Source: Bryopsis sp. KO-2023 (taxonomy: Eukaryota; Chlorophyta; Ulvophyceae; Bryopsidales; Bryopsidaceae). Taken from it: DNA of 64,000 nt. A program made the position numbers and the translations under genes. Positions 18,925 to 30,676 of the stretch are shown piece by piece. Each line of letters opens with the position of its first letter. Within the stretch, counting starts at the first letter, position 1. Below the pieces are notes generated by a model that saw only the letters and a program-made list of their open reading frames with translations, ran no database searches and had not been told where the DNA came from. Location of the stretch: positions 310,001-374,000 of the forward strand of contig BSYQ01000004.1 of assembly GCA_030272585.1 (NCBI GenBank). The letters run 5' to 3'.

Positions 18925-19940
18925 AATTAACCGGTCCGTCTCATCGCTTCGACAGAGAGAGGGAAATCGAATGTAACAGTTGTTCGTTTTTTTTTTTTTT
19001 TTTTTCGAAGTCCCAGCGAACCAGACCTGGGCGAGGGCGCAGCGCGCAGTACAGTCGTACGAACTTGTGGGTTGCAATCACCGAAAGTGCGTCGTACTTC
19101 GCGCAGCGCCCTTTCCCAAGGCGTTTTTTCGTGTTTTTTTTTTTTTTTTTTCCGAACTCTCAGCGCCTCTTTCCTTTTCAAGATGCCTGGCGATCACCGA
19201 AAGCGCGTCGCACTTTGTCGCGTGCGAAACGAGTGAGAAACGAGTGAGAAAAACCAGTTTTTCTTTTTTCACAGAAACTGGCGTAACTCCCTCGTTTCTC
19301 ACCCGTTTTGAGCGCGACAAAGTGCTGAGTGCTCGAAAAAATGTCCTCCATACTTCTGTCCGGTCGTTTTTCAAGTCGAAATATCTTGGGAGTGGTTCCG
19401 ACGTGCATTTAAAATGCATGCATCAGGTGAGTCCTCGGAATCACTCTCCGGATACTTCGATCGAAAAAACAGGTGGACAAAAGTATGGGCGACATTTTTT
19501 CGAGCACTCAGCACTTTGTCGCGCTCAAAACGGGTGAGAAACGAGGGAGTTACGCCAGTTTCTGTGAAAAAAGAGAAACTGGGTTTTCTCACTCGTTTCT
19601 CACTCGTTTCGAGCGCGACAAAGTGCTAAGCGCTCGGTTCAGCCTCTTCTTTGACGTGGTGAAGTGCACGCAGCGCCTTCCCCCCACGTTCTCCGCCAGT
19701 TTTTTTTTTCTTTTCTTTCCTTTCGCCCTGGAATCGCAAAGTCGGGAGAGTCGGACCTGGGCTCCGCGCATGTCCGCCATGCGCGCGGCGTCGACCGACA
19801 TGGCGCTTCGAAAATCAGACATGCGCGCTCGGAGCGTGACCGGCTACGCAGGGAAAATCGCCCTCAGGGCTAGTACCCTGCGGGGACAAAACCGTCCTCT
19901 TAAGGAAAATCTTCATTACATTCGATTTCCCAAAAAGGGC
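18925..19940. repeat. Third, diverged tandem unit with nested palindrome
   Basis: It shares most of the 984-bp unit but starts with the TCATCGCTTCGACAG hairpin form and carries a small insertion, giving an offset of about 1,018 to copy 2. Its palindrome lies at 19,210-19,626 with better-matched arms than the other two. The repeat region ends near 19,940, where single-copy-looking DNA begins. Confidence 0.85.
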
Positions 19941-20795
19941 GTAGCCGCGCGCCCACAACAGTCTAAAATTTGCGAGAGTAGATCCGTGGATGCCAGCGCA
20001 GATTTTGGGGAGGAACGTCATATACACTCTGGCGGGCGTCGGCCGTTTCGCGGAACTATCCCCTCTATTTTCGCGCGCCATTTTTGTGCATACACTGTTC
20101 TCCCACATGTAAGGGCGTCACTCACAATATCATGGATCCCGCAAGCTATGAGTGGTGTGGGCGTTATTGCCATGCATGCGTCGGTGGGAGCTTTGCTACT
20201 TATGTGATAGACGGAAAGATCACGTGCACACCTCCACCCCGCGACTGCCCTCACCCCTTTTCAACCTACCAATCACTAATCACAACACACAGCGAAAGAC
20301 CCCCCTCTTATTTGCTCTGGGGATGTTGTCTGGGCATCCGCCAGGGCGTCTCCTCTGTGTGTCGGAGCCGAAGTTTGCGAATGGAAACTAGCAGCACCCT
20401 GAAGTAAAACGGGCGCGCCTCGTTGTGAATCGAAGGGGGTGAGTTGCTCGTCCACGTGGAGATGCTCTTGGGGTCGAGCTTGTGTCGGAAAAAGATGGGG
20501 ATGAGGTCATTGGTGTGGCAACGGCAGAAAACGACCGAAACGGGGTCAATCAGGAACGAGCGGTTGGGAAGAGTCGACGGTCTGAAAACGATTAGAGAGG
20601 ACGCATATAGCTCCGCATTCGGATTGGGTGACATTGATTTCGATCTCTTGAACATTACAATAGTGAAGCCCACGGCCCAATGACTGAACTCCAATAGAGG
20701 AAGAGAGCAACGAGGGTGCCATAATTCGTATATATGTCCCTCTAGTCGTGGAACTGCCGAGGACTCAGCACGGTTAAAAGGGCACACGGGTAAAA
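19941..20795. other. Intergenic region upstream of the first MBL-fold gene
   Basis: No supported gene. A TATATA motif at 20,729-20,734, about 65 bp before the start codon at 20,796, could be the core promoter of the downstream gene. Confidence 0.5.
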
Positions 20796-22027
20796 ATGCT
20801 TCGCTGTGTTTTGCTTGCTGCGACCGCCGTCGTTGCTTTCGCGCTCAGATCCAACGCCCCGATTTACACCACAACAGTGGGTGACTTCGATGTAACCGTC
20901 CTCAGCGATGGGGTCAGAAGGAAAGGAAAAGCTGAGTCTCTCGTTCCTGACGTTCCGCAAGCGGCGGTCGTCAAAGCAGCAGCGTCACATTTCCAGGATC
21001 CGCACAATATCCTTAGGCACTACAACCCACTCTACCTGGACACTGGTGACCACAAGGTGCTGTTCGACACTGGCAGTGGGACCACTCTGGGCCGCAACCT
21101 GGGACACTTATTGGATAATATGCGCGAAGCTGGCATCGAAGCGGAAGACGTTACCAACGTAGTGCTCTCCCACGCGCATATCGATCACGTTGGAGGTGTA
21201 CTTGACGACCAAGGAGATCTCGCTTTTCCAAACGCAAACTACTCTATGTCAGAGAAGGAGTTCGAGTACTGGAGCGAAGCAATGGCGGACACGAGCGACG
21301 ACGTCAGGCAGCTCGGCTTGGACGTAGTGAAGCGTGCGTTCGACGAACTGGAGGATAAATTATCTTTCTTCCAGTTTGGCGAAGAAATAGTTCCCGGCGT
21401 GACGGCGCTGGACATGGCGGGGCATACTCCCGGTCATACGGGGTTCCTCATAAGGTATTTACTTGTACTCATCAGAACTTCAAGCGCTGACTTTCCGGCA
21501 CCGAAATACTCAACGGGCCCAAATCCTATCTCGATCTTCGCTGAAAGTTCTGCGGGATTATCAGCTCGGTGTCGGACCATGACGCCGTCCAAGTTTAGTA
21601 GCACTTATTAAGACATGCTTGTGTGATGATTTCATCTTTCTGTTAATTTTTTTTTTGGGGGGGGAGGGGGACTTGAAAGGTGGTGGTTACAGATTAACCC
21701 CTGAAACTTTTCACCTCCAAACCTTCTGAAACACTCGTTTCAGTTTCTGATCCCTGCGGAATTTGCCTTTTCAGGAGCGAAGGGGAGGAATTCCTGTACG
21801 GTGCTGATTTGATAATCGTGGATTTCCTGAATGTTGAACACCCAGAGTGGATAATGGATTTCGACATGGATGCTGAGACAAGCATCTCCACTCGATTCAA
21901 ATTATTTGAAGAATTGGCAGCAAACGGCACGAGAGGGTCGTATTATCATGTAGGTTTCCCCGGCATTGGACATATATACTTAGATGGCCGTGGGTTTGGG
22001 TTCCGGGAATCGAAGTATGAATTTTAG
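20796..22027 (+). CDS. Secreted metallo-beta-lactamase-fold hydrolase, paralogue 1
   Basis: Two exons, 20,796-21,454 and 21,775-22,027, are joined GT-AG in phase 2 and encode 303 residues. The N-terminus (MLRCVLLAATAVVAFAL) is a signal peptide. The metal-binding motif H126-x-H128-x-D130-H131 is present. A GHTPGHTG motif (209-216) supplies a further His, and DFLNVEHPEW in exon 2 precedes the last ligand region (GIGHIY). The layout matches the lactonase / parathion-hydrolase-like branch of the superfamily; the substrate cannot be told. It is convergent with a paralogue at 23,409-24,760 that has the same intron position, intron phase and 253-nt second exon. Confidence 0.85.
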
Positions 22028-23408
22028 TTGTTTTGTTCTGTGAATGTTTCTTTTACAACAACGCACAGAATAGTTTAGCTGTCGAGGCAATTAGATGCCG
22101 AAAATTGAAGCTACTTAGATAAGTTGAGTTTGATTTCCCATTAAGGTCCCTTTCAGTTATCATAATTCCAAAATGCTGCAAAGCAACGCATATTCGTAGG
22201 TTTGTTGCTCAGTGCAAAAGAAAAAAAGTTTTTCCTTTTTTTTATATAAATAAATATTTTGCTTTCTTTCTTTGTCACAATATATTTTTCTTTCTGTTAT
22301 TTTTTTTCATATCTATTTTTTTTGTGGCGGCTGTCTGTCGGGAAAAAAATATATATTTCCATGCGCTGAAGTTTTTATCCAGTGGGCACTAGAGAAATCA
22401 AGATGACGATTTGGCTGGGGATTTTCTCATTTTCATTATGAAATCTACGAGCTGTTGGCATCAAGACTGACAATTAGGCTAGGGATTTTCTCATTTCATA
22501 TGAATTTCATGAGCTGTTGGCAACAAGACTGACCATTAGGCTAGAGATTTACTCATTACATGAATTTCATGAGCTGTTGGCATCAAGAATGTCGATTAGG
22601 CAGTGGATATCCTCAATTTTCTACGAGTTTCATGAGCTGTTGGCGTTTCAAGAATGTCAAAATAGGGCAGGAGGTATCCTTATTCTTTTATGAATTTTTT
22701 GAGCTGTTGGCATCAAGACAGTCGTCAAAGACATGACGGTTTTGTCGGTTTTTAATTATTTTTTTTCCACTTTTTTTTTTCCAGTCTAACAATGTTGATA
22801 ATGATGATGGGGGTGTGGGAAAACAAGGTGTTGTAATTGTATTCATCATGAGTCATGTTGTTGGCCCGTTTCTACATTCTCCTTTGTCAAATTGTCAGTC
22901 TTTTTCCCCTTGTTTTGAACTGCTTTAAGCAAGAAGATTGTTCTCGACAGATGTGTGTTAAAAAAAAAATCCTTTAAATTTTCTTTAAGAAAAAAACAAA
23001 CAGGAATAAATATCACAGGGGTCCTGACTATGAACAGAGACAGGTATTCCCATTGCTCACTGTAAAATCTCAAAACATATTTTTATCCATTTCTTATCTT
23101 CAATTCCCTTGTCAGCGAAAAAGTCAACTGCGAAACAAAGCCACTGAGGGCAGCACAACCAACCCACATGTTTTCCGCTTTCTTTTTTATCGCGAACAGA
23201 ATTGAAGAAACTTAAACACATATTCGACACAAATATGTGAACTAACTCTTAACAGTTCTTAACATCCCCCCCCCCAGCTTTCTAACCCCTTATTTCCTAA
23301 ATCATGAAAATCCTTCAGCAATTGTGACAGATTTCAGTTCTCCGTCCCACTTCCTGCTCCAAACTATTCATGATCAGTGACTAATCCCCTATTTATATGC
23401 ATATATTA
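22028..23408. repeat. Intergenic spacer with degenerate tandem repeat
   Basis: About five imperfect units of 60-70 bp lie at roughly 22,390-22,735. Each contains GAGCTGTTGGCATCAAGA followed by TTAGGC and a TCTCAT stretch. The rest is AT-rich and without a supported gene. The spacer separates the 3' ends of the two convergent MBL-fold genes. Confidence 0.75.
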
Positions 23409-24760
23409 CTAAAGCTCATATCTGACTGGGCGGAAAGCATATCCTTTACCATCCCTGTACACATGGCCAACCCCAGGGAATCCGTTATGATAAAGGGCAG
23501 TTTCCATCCCTGTATCGGCCAGCTCGCCTAAAAGCTTGAACCGGGTGTCGATCGCCTTGGTAGCGTTCATGTCAAAAAGCACTTTCCACTCAGGATGTTC
23601 CACGTTGATGAAGTCTATGAGCACCGCGTCACCGGCAAATAGAAAACTTTCTTCTCCACTCCTGGAAAAAAAAACAGAAAAGGCCAAACAATTTCGTTAT
23701 TCAGGAAAAAAGGAGTAGTGGCAAGCATGATGGGAACTCAAGGCTACTCATTGGGTGATTCAATGCACAACACACTGCTCAAAAATACTTTAAAACACCA
23801 GTTTCATTTCTGTTCTGTTTCTGTTTTTTGTTTTGTTTTTTCTTTTTTTTTGGGGGGGGGATTGCTTTGGGAAATTGACATGCAATGTGTTGGGAAATCA
23901 CCAAGTCCTTCCTATGATATCACACGCACAACTGAGAAAGTGCATTGCAGTTTGGAAAAATTCCAACGGCTGTCAGTATTTTATTATATGAATACATTTG
24001 GTTTCAGTTATTCCACTGGCATTGTTTTTGCTGGTGCAGGGAAAAATACAACCGGAGGGTCAGACTCAGCTCACTTGATGACATATCCAGTATGACCAGG
24101 AGTGTGTCCATCCAAAGCCTTCGCCGTCACTCCTGGAAGGATTTCCTCCCCAAACTCAAACAGAGTCAATCTGTCCCGCATCAATTTCAGCGATTCCTTC
24201 GCCAAATCCAACGCTTGCATTTTCACATCATCAGGAATGCCCCACGCCGCGATCACGCTACTCTCCAGCGAGGCGTCCTTCCAGAACTCGTACTCAACGC
24301 GACCGACATAGTAGTCGGCGTTGGGGAATGCCAACGAACCGTCCAGCCTCAGCAACCCCCCGATGTGATCGATGTGCACATGCGAAATCACCACAGCGTC
24401 GACCTCGTTCGGATCGAGCCCAGCTGCACCCATGTTCTCCAGTAGCTTTCCGAGCGTCGGCCCGAAATGGTGGGCGCTCCCCGTGTCAAAGAGCACTTTC
24501 ATGTCTCCAGTCTCCAGATGCACTGGGTTGTAATGCAATGGGCTCCCCTCCGTGCCCACGAAGTGAGAGTTCGCTGCCTTGGTGACGGCGAGGGCTGGGG
24601 TGGTGGGAACTAGATCGCTCACACTGCCGATCGTTGTTCCATCGCTGATCACCGTCAGCGTGAAATCTCCAACCTTCGTTGAGTAAAAGGGGCAATTCGG
24701 TTTCGCGAAAGCTCCGCCCACCAGCAAGATTAGCGGAAGGTACATCGCTGGACTCATCAT
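23409..24760 (-). CDS. Secreted metallo-beta-lactamase-fold hydrolase, paralogue 2
   Basis: Two exons on the minus strand, 24,760-24,075 and 23,661-23,409, encode 312 residues. The start is the first ATG after a TATA box, and the next residues form a signal peptide (MYLPLILLVGGAFA). The metal motif is H127-x-H129-x-D131-H132. GHTPGHTG lies at the end of exon 1 and DFINVEHPEW in exon 2. The phase-2 splice site falls at the same alignment position as in the paralogue at 20,796-22,027, and both second exons are 253 nt. A duplication with inversion is inferred. It is likely a secreted or lumenal hydrolase of unknown substrate. Confidence 0.85.
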
Positions 24761-24828
24761 CGTCGAACTTGGCTCGCTCAACCTCAACCACGAAGATTCG
24801 TTTTGGGTTGTACTGGTGGAGGAAGAGA

Positions 24829-24836
24829 TTTTTATA
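24829..24836 (-). promoter_or_regulatory. TATA box of MBL-fold paralogue 2
   Basis: TATAAAAA on the minus strand, about 70 bp before the ATG at 24,760. This leaves room for a short 5' leader and supports that ATG as the start. Confidence 0.55.
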
Positions 24837-24867
24837 CTTTGACAGTCCACGTCCCACCGTGCGCCTC

Positions 24868-25764
24868 GTCTAAGCTTTAGCCGAGTAGACGTAAGGGGGG
24901 GAGGGTGGTTGGAAATTAAATTGGCATGCGTAGTCAGCCGAGTACATTGTAGTCACCAAACCAAACCAAATCAAACCATTGTAGTCACCAGGAAGGCGGG
25001 GCGAACAAATCAAATCATGATACACACGAAGAAGCCACTCCACATCGGCTGGCAACCCCACACACCCCTTGGATAATATTACAAACCGTGAACCTCCCCC
25101 ATGCAAGCATTTTCCAGAGCTTACAAATACAAGATGTTGTGAGCATTATCAATCATATTCTTACTGTTATCCAAGATGTTGCAAACACATGTCAGCTGCA
25201 CTGTTGTTGCGTTTGGTGCTCCACTGCCACTTTCCAAAACTTAAAAACTAACAAGTTAAATCACAATATTCGTCTTTGATCTCTTTTGTTCCCCAATACC
25301 ACAACTCACAACATTCCAAAACTTCATTTTTGATGTTGTTTGAGCGTCGACCTTGGGTTGGCAAAAGATTTGTGTTGTCGGACGCACGTGCTGTTATTGA
25401 TTTTGCAAGATTTGATCCCTTGTATTCCACTACAATGCATCTGAGTGCTCTGCTTGCATGCCGTTTTCCACAAGTCTGTTGCTGTACCAGTGTCGGTCGT
25501 AGTGTGCATAAAATACAATCCTACTGTTTGCAGTTGAAAGAAAAAAGTCGTCCAAAATTAGAAACAACTGCATCATCAGAATTCGCACCCACGACCCATA
25601 TTTCAAAATCCCCTAATACTGTACACTAACGACCTCGGTGAATCCAACTCTTGCCTGCCATGCAACAGGTGCCTCCACCAAATGAGCAACCAAAGAAAGC
25701 CGCAAGAAAAACAATGCAAGATGGCTCCCCATGTTTATTAATCAACCGAAGATTGGCTCTCTTT
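24868..25764. other. Intergenic region
   Basis: About 900 bp between the 5' side of the MBL gene and the 3' end of the beta-ureidopropionase gene. Two short direct repeats of CATTGTAGTCACCA occur near 24,945 and 24,977. I see nothing else supportable. Confidence 0.5.
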
Positions 25765-28055
25765 TCAGGGAGGCAGCGTCGGGTCCTTGATAACTTGTGG
25801 TTTGAAATCTAGTTTGTTGTATTGTGACAGCAGTTTGGCATAAACGTCGTAACGAGCAGTCATTCGAAATCCCCATGTATCTTTGACCTGAACCAAACAG
25901 CACACACACACACATGTTGATGCATAAATATAGATATGTGCTATGTCTTGATATGCACATGAAGTTTATTTGGAATCATTGAGTGTGGTGCAAAGCCACC
26001 CACTACCTGATTTCATTCACAGCGGGAAATAGGATTAACAGCATCGAAAAGGTGAGCCAAACATATGCAAATTCAATGTACATTCAGATGGACCCCAGGC
26101 TGAATTCCTAACAGCAGCCCACTGCAAACCCTTTGATTTTGACAAATCCACAGAGTATAAATTCACTGTTTTAAAACCCAAAGCAAGAGTCAAAATACGA
26201 CCAAACGAAAAACAGTCAAGGTGTACCTGTCTGCATAGATTCAAGTCACAATCGACCACCAGTAGACCGTCCCTGTTTCTAGCCAAGCTTGGCGTTCGAC
26301 TGGCATCCGGAGCTGCCATGTAGCTACTCCCGTAAAAATGGCCAAAATCCTGCAATGAGAAAAAGTGAATTTCCAACTTTTTTTTAGTACATCTACATTT
26401 GTAAACAAACAAGCTTCGATCTGAAAACTGGTCCCTCAACATACATATGCTATACATATTAGTTCAGCAATAGATTGTTCCATGTCAGTCAGAGGAAAAA
26501 GGGTCCGCCTACCTTGTGGGCAGGCTTCCGATCGCCAGACGTGAATTCGTTGGGGAAAACTTCTGTACCGACTCTGTTGATCGCTCCAACATAATAGTTA
26601 TTTGCGATGGCTGCATTTCTGGCTTCGATTGACCACATTGGTTCGCTCAATTCCCCGACAGTTGCCGAAGGGTTGAACACGATTTCAGCCCCATTCAGGC
26701 CGAAAGCCATCCAGTTGAGGGGATGATGTCGGCCATAGCAGATGTTTATAGCGATCTTTCCGAAAGCAGTCTCGAAAACGGGATGCCCGGTGTTGCCTTC
26801 CATGTAGTAGGTCGACTCGTTGAAATCCCCCACACGAGGAATGTGATTCTGAACAAGGGAAAACGCATGTCAATCAATGGTTTGATTTTTTTCAGACTGA
26901 TAAAAAGCTCCATCGAGTGGTTGGGGATATTCGAAAAAACGAGCGATTTCTGTCAATACGTGCATGTGTGTGTGTGTGTTTCTTGGATCTCCGAGGGGGA
27001 AAATATTAATTGGTGAATATGGGCGCTTCTTCTGTGTTGCTCTTTGCAGGGGAAAATTGGCACAGCAAAGCCTGGGCTTACCTTTCGATGAATGCCGATG
27101 ATGTTCCCATTGTTGCCGATGACTACAGCCGTGTTCCAGAGCAAATCCCCATGCACGACATCTCTTTCCAGAATGGGGGAAACGATAACCATGTCCCATT
27201 TCTTGGCTTTTTCTTGACAAAACACCACGGACTCTCCGCCCTCCACGGGCTCCGCGAATTCGGCCCAGTGCTTTTCCCGGGTGCAAAAAGCAAAAGGCAT
27301 GTGCCAAGCTTCTTGCAAACACAGGATTTGCACCCCACCCCGACCTGCCTCGTCGATGATGTTTCCAATCACATCCCTCAGCCCCTGTAGCAAAACCGGA
27401 GAAGATGGTCTTACCAGGTTGCTTTTTTCTTTCTAGCTTTTTTTTATTGTCTTTTCCAGGGTGCATCATGCCCTTCGTATCTGAATTATTTCAGTGAGCA
27501 TCGATACATTTTTTGTTGTCATCAACAGGCAAGTTCGCTCAGATGACGTCCCTGACGTCCGTTGTCGTCGCCGTTTTGACGACTTTCTCCCCACACCTTG
27601 CGTTGAGCCGAGAATGGCGCCGTAGTGGGCTCGACGATTTTGTTTTGAATCAGCCCGACTCTGACGACTCTCGGTTCACGGCCTTCTTCAGGTGCTGCGT
27701 CGAATCTGTATTTTTGATGGTCGAAGTCCGAGTTTCGCTCGCATGGTAAGCTCTCGACGGCTTTTCCCCTGTTCGCACCGAAAAGAACGCGACGCACTTC
27801 GCCAAGTTTCTCTTGTGGGATGTACTCCTGCGATTGTGGGTTGAAGAATCAGAGAGAAGGTGCGAGTTAGACGGTGATGGGACTCCTGACAGAGAGAAAC
27901 CAGAACGGCCGCAAAGCACCGTCAGGGAGGAAAACAGAGGGACGAGAAAGAAAATAACGATTAGCGAGGCAAGGAAAAGAAATCACCTGCAGAATGTGCT
28001 CCAGACTATCAAATCCGGCAAGAGAACCAGCAGGTTCCGTACCATCCCTGCTCAT
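25765..28055 (-). CDS. Beta-ureidopropionase (N-carbamoyl-beta-alanine amidohydrolase)
   Basis: Six exons on the minus strand: 28,055-27,987, 27,827-27,597, 27,384-27,082, 26,848-26,513, 26,349-26,227 and 25,887-25,765. All are GT-AG, phase 0, and encode 394 residues. It is a nitrilase-superfamily enzyme that hydrolyses N-carbamoyl-beta-alanine to beta-alanine, CO2 and ammonia, the last step of reductive pyrimidine breakdown. The Glu-Lys-Cys triad is visible as E125 (CLQEAW), K201 (GIHRKNHIPR) and C238 ([12 protein letters not shown]). Length and motifs are typical of eukaryotic beta-ureidopropionases, and the wording is closest to the plant enzymes as I know them. Orthologues are usually cytosolic. 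The CDS start is the first in-frame ATG of exon 1. Confidence 0.95.
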
Positions 28056-28222
28056 CGCGATAAACCCGAGGCCAGCGTGAAAGTGCGAGTCCAACCTTCC
28101 ACTAGTTGAGGCGAAAAGAGCTCAGCTCAGCTTGGTTTTGGAGCGACTGCAGGAGAATAGTGTAACGTGTCGTCAAAAGACGTAGGTAAACAAGCTAAAT
28201 GAATTCGGTGTGTTGTGCGCTC

Positions 28223-28226
28223 GCGT
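28223..28226. repeat. Target-site duplication of Gypsy element 2
   Basis: GCGT precedes the LTR at 28,227 and recurs at 35,341-35,344 just after the other LTR. Confidence 0.7.
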
Positions 28227-28437
28227 TGTTACCGGTGATTCTAGGCTGGATGGGGCAAAGAAACTATTCGACCAACCCAACTCGATAGCTTACAACCCAA
28301 TCAGAATACGTTCGTTCACTCAGTTCCACTTCTTAAGAATCCACATCCCACCATTCCGGTTACTGTCATTATGTCCTAACTGTCCCAAGTCAACCCCTTT
28401 TCCATTCCACATCAGCCACACAACTGACCCTGGAACA
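28227..28437 (-). repeat. 3' LTR of Gypsy element 2
   Basis: 211 bp, near-identical to 35,130-35,340. On the minus strand this is the downstream LTR. A purine-rich stretch (AGGGGGAGTG on the minus strand) adjoins it and is the probable polypurine tract. Confidence 0.9.
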
Positions 28438-30440
28438 CACTCCCCCTACATTTTGAATCCCACACAACTAACAATTCAAAATGTATCAAAACACTTAACC
28501 CCTGCCCGTTCTATCGGTGAAACGCTCGAGCAAGAATCACTCCACCCATTCCTGACCCAGCTTGGTCTTTCCTTTCATATAACTTAATGCGATCGATCGA
28601 CACTGTTTGAAATCTGTGCCTCGCATCCCAGTAACTCACAACCCCTTTCGATCCCACTTTCACAATAATGAATGGTCCCCTCCACCTGGGTACCAACTTT
28701 CCCCCTTTCACTTCTTCTAACCTTGTGTTGTGAACCAGAATTTCCTGTCCTTCCCAAAATTCACAAGCTTTTACCTTTCGATCATAGCGCCCTTTCATTT
28801 TTCGTCGCACTTGTTCCATTCTGCTCAGTGTTTCGTCACGCTGCGCGTCCAGTAAAAATAATCTTCGGCGAACCTCTGGTCGACTCACTGCAGTTTCGGG
28901 TTTCGTCCGGCCCTTTACCATCATTCGTTTCAGTCGTCCCTCTGTGGGCATACGCATGGGTTCTCCAAATAAGGCCTCATGGGGTGAAACTCCCAGGCCC
29001 CCGTGAATTCGATTGTTGACAGCCATCACGCAAACTGGCAACACTTCGTCCCATTTCGTCGCATCTCCCAATTCCAGTGTCCTCTTACGCAACTTGGTCA
29101 CCAAAAGCTTGTTGGACATTTCATCCAACCCCTGAGCTTGGGGTCTGTAGGGTGTCGATATTCGCCTCCCAATTCCCAGTTCTTCACAAAAGCGATTGAA
29201 CTCGCCTTCGAAATGGCTTCCTTGGTCTGAATGTACGTATAAGGGCAGGCCAAAACGGTGCACCACCCTGTCCCTCAAAAAGTCCCTGGCTTCACTTGAA
29301 TCGGCCGCCTTTGTGGCAGCGGCGTCCATCCAGCGCGAGAATACCTCAGTGATAGTGATGATGTGTCGATTCCCTTTTTCCGTCAGAGGTAGATTGATCA
29401 CGAAATCCACAACATAGGTCTCGAATGGTTTAGCTGCTGAGAGAGGCCACAGTTCGTTGCGCTTAGCCCTGGGTCCCTCCAGTTGGCAGATCTCGCAAGT
29501 TTTGCAGAACTTCTTGATATCTTCCCACATCCGAGGCCAATAGTAGTAACGACGCATTCGATGAAACATTGCGTCTCTGCCTGGGTGACACGAGAATTCT
29601 CCCCAGTGATACTCCCTAAGGAGTGCCGCCACTTCGCGTTGCAGGATGCAAACACACCAATCCCCATTTCGACTTACATAAAACAACTTCCCTTTCTCCA
29701 GAGCGTATCGCTGACTCTTCGCTTTTAATCGATGGCGGTCTTGATGAGTTCGTCCTTCCGCCAACAGCGTTGTGATGTATGTGTACACCGGTCCATACCA
29801 ATCGTCTGAGGCATACTCCTCGTCCAGCCAAATCGCCAACCCCGAATCACCTCGCACAAAATCGTCAGCTCCATCCGTCTCAGTCGTTGGACGACGACTC
29901 AGTGCGTCCGCATTCCCGTGGTGTGCTCCTTTTCGACCCTCCACCTCAAAGTCGAATTCGTGAAGGGTGATCTGCCACCTTGCCCACCTGCCTGTGACCA
30001 TACTATGGATCTGATCGATCTTCCAAAACTAAGGTAATATTAGGTCACAGCAGTAATCCGACATCATAACTGCGTCCTAGAACCGATTTTAGCAATGATC
30101 GGTTTTTTTTTTTTTTTTTTTCATTTTTGGCTGATCGGTGATCGTGATCGTGATCGGCCGATCAAATGTTGATCGTGCTCTTGATCGTCCGATCACATGT
30201 TGATCGTGATCGTGATCGGTTCGCCGATCACCGATCTGATCGGTTGTTCCGATCACGATCCCGATCACGATCAAGCGCCGCGACCTGTCGGCACTTCATC
30301 GGCTGACCTTGATCGGTGTGATCGTGATCGGCCGATCGTGATCGGACCTGCATCCGATCATGATCGGTATTGATCATTTGATCGATGAATTGATCGGTCT
30401 CGCGAAAATGCCGACAAGTCGCCACCCGCAGGTGTTTCTG

Positions 30441-30514
30441 AGGTGGAAGGATTCGAACCGGGTACCTAACGGATTAGAAGCATACTCACTAACGCTTGGA
30501 CCACTCGGAGCCAC
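30441..30514 (-). repeat. tRNA-derived (SINE-like) sequence, minus copy
   Basis: Reads GTGGCTCCGAGTGGTCCAAG on the minus strand (box A-like), with a perfect box B GGTTCGAATCC at 30,459-30,449. The arms do not form a sound acceptor stem, so this is a tRNA-derived promoter or pseudogene rather than a working tRNA. It pairs with the plus-strand copy at 30,601-30,676. Confidence 0.6.
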
Positions 30515-30600
30515 GGTTTGTAGGTCATCCGTGTCATTATATACGTGATCTGTCAGTCCGACAAACTGAGGTATATAATGACACGGATGACCTAGTGACC

Positions 30601-30676
30601 GTGGCTCCGAGTGGTCCAAGCGTTAATGCGTCTGTCTCTAGTCTGTTAGGTCCCAAGTTCGAATCCCTGCACCCCA
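30601..30676 (+). repeat. tRNA-derived (SINE-like) sequence, plus copy
   Basis: The same box A start as the minus copy and a box B-like AGTTCGAATCC at 30,656-30,666. Outer flanks CCACCCGCAGGTGTTTCTG (30,422-30,440) and its complement (30,675-30,693) show the two copies form one inverted dimer of about 270 bp. Confidence 0.6.

Noticed and set aside
30441..30676. Two genuine tRNA genes
   Set aside because: Box A and box B are present but acceptor stems do not pair and the D-arm region has extra bases, so they are tRNA-derived repeats.
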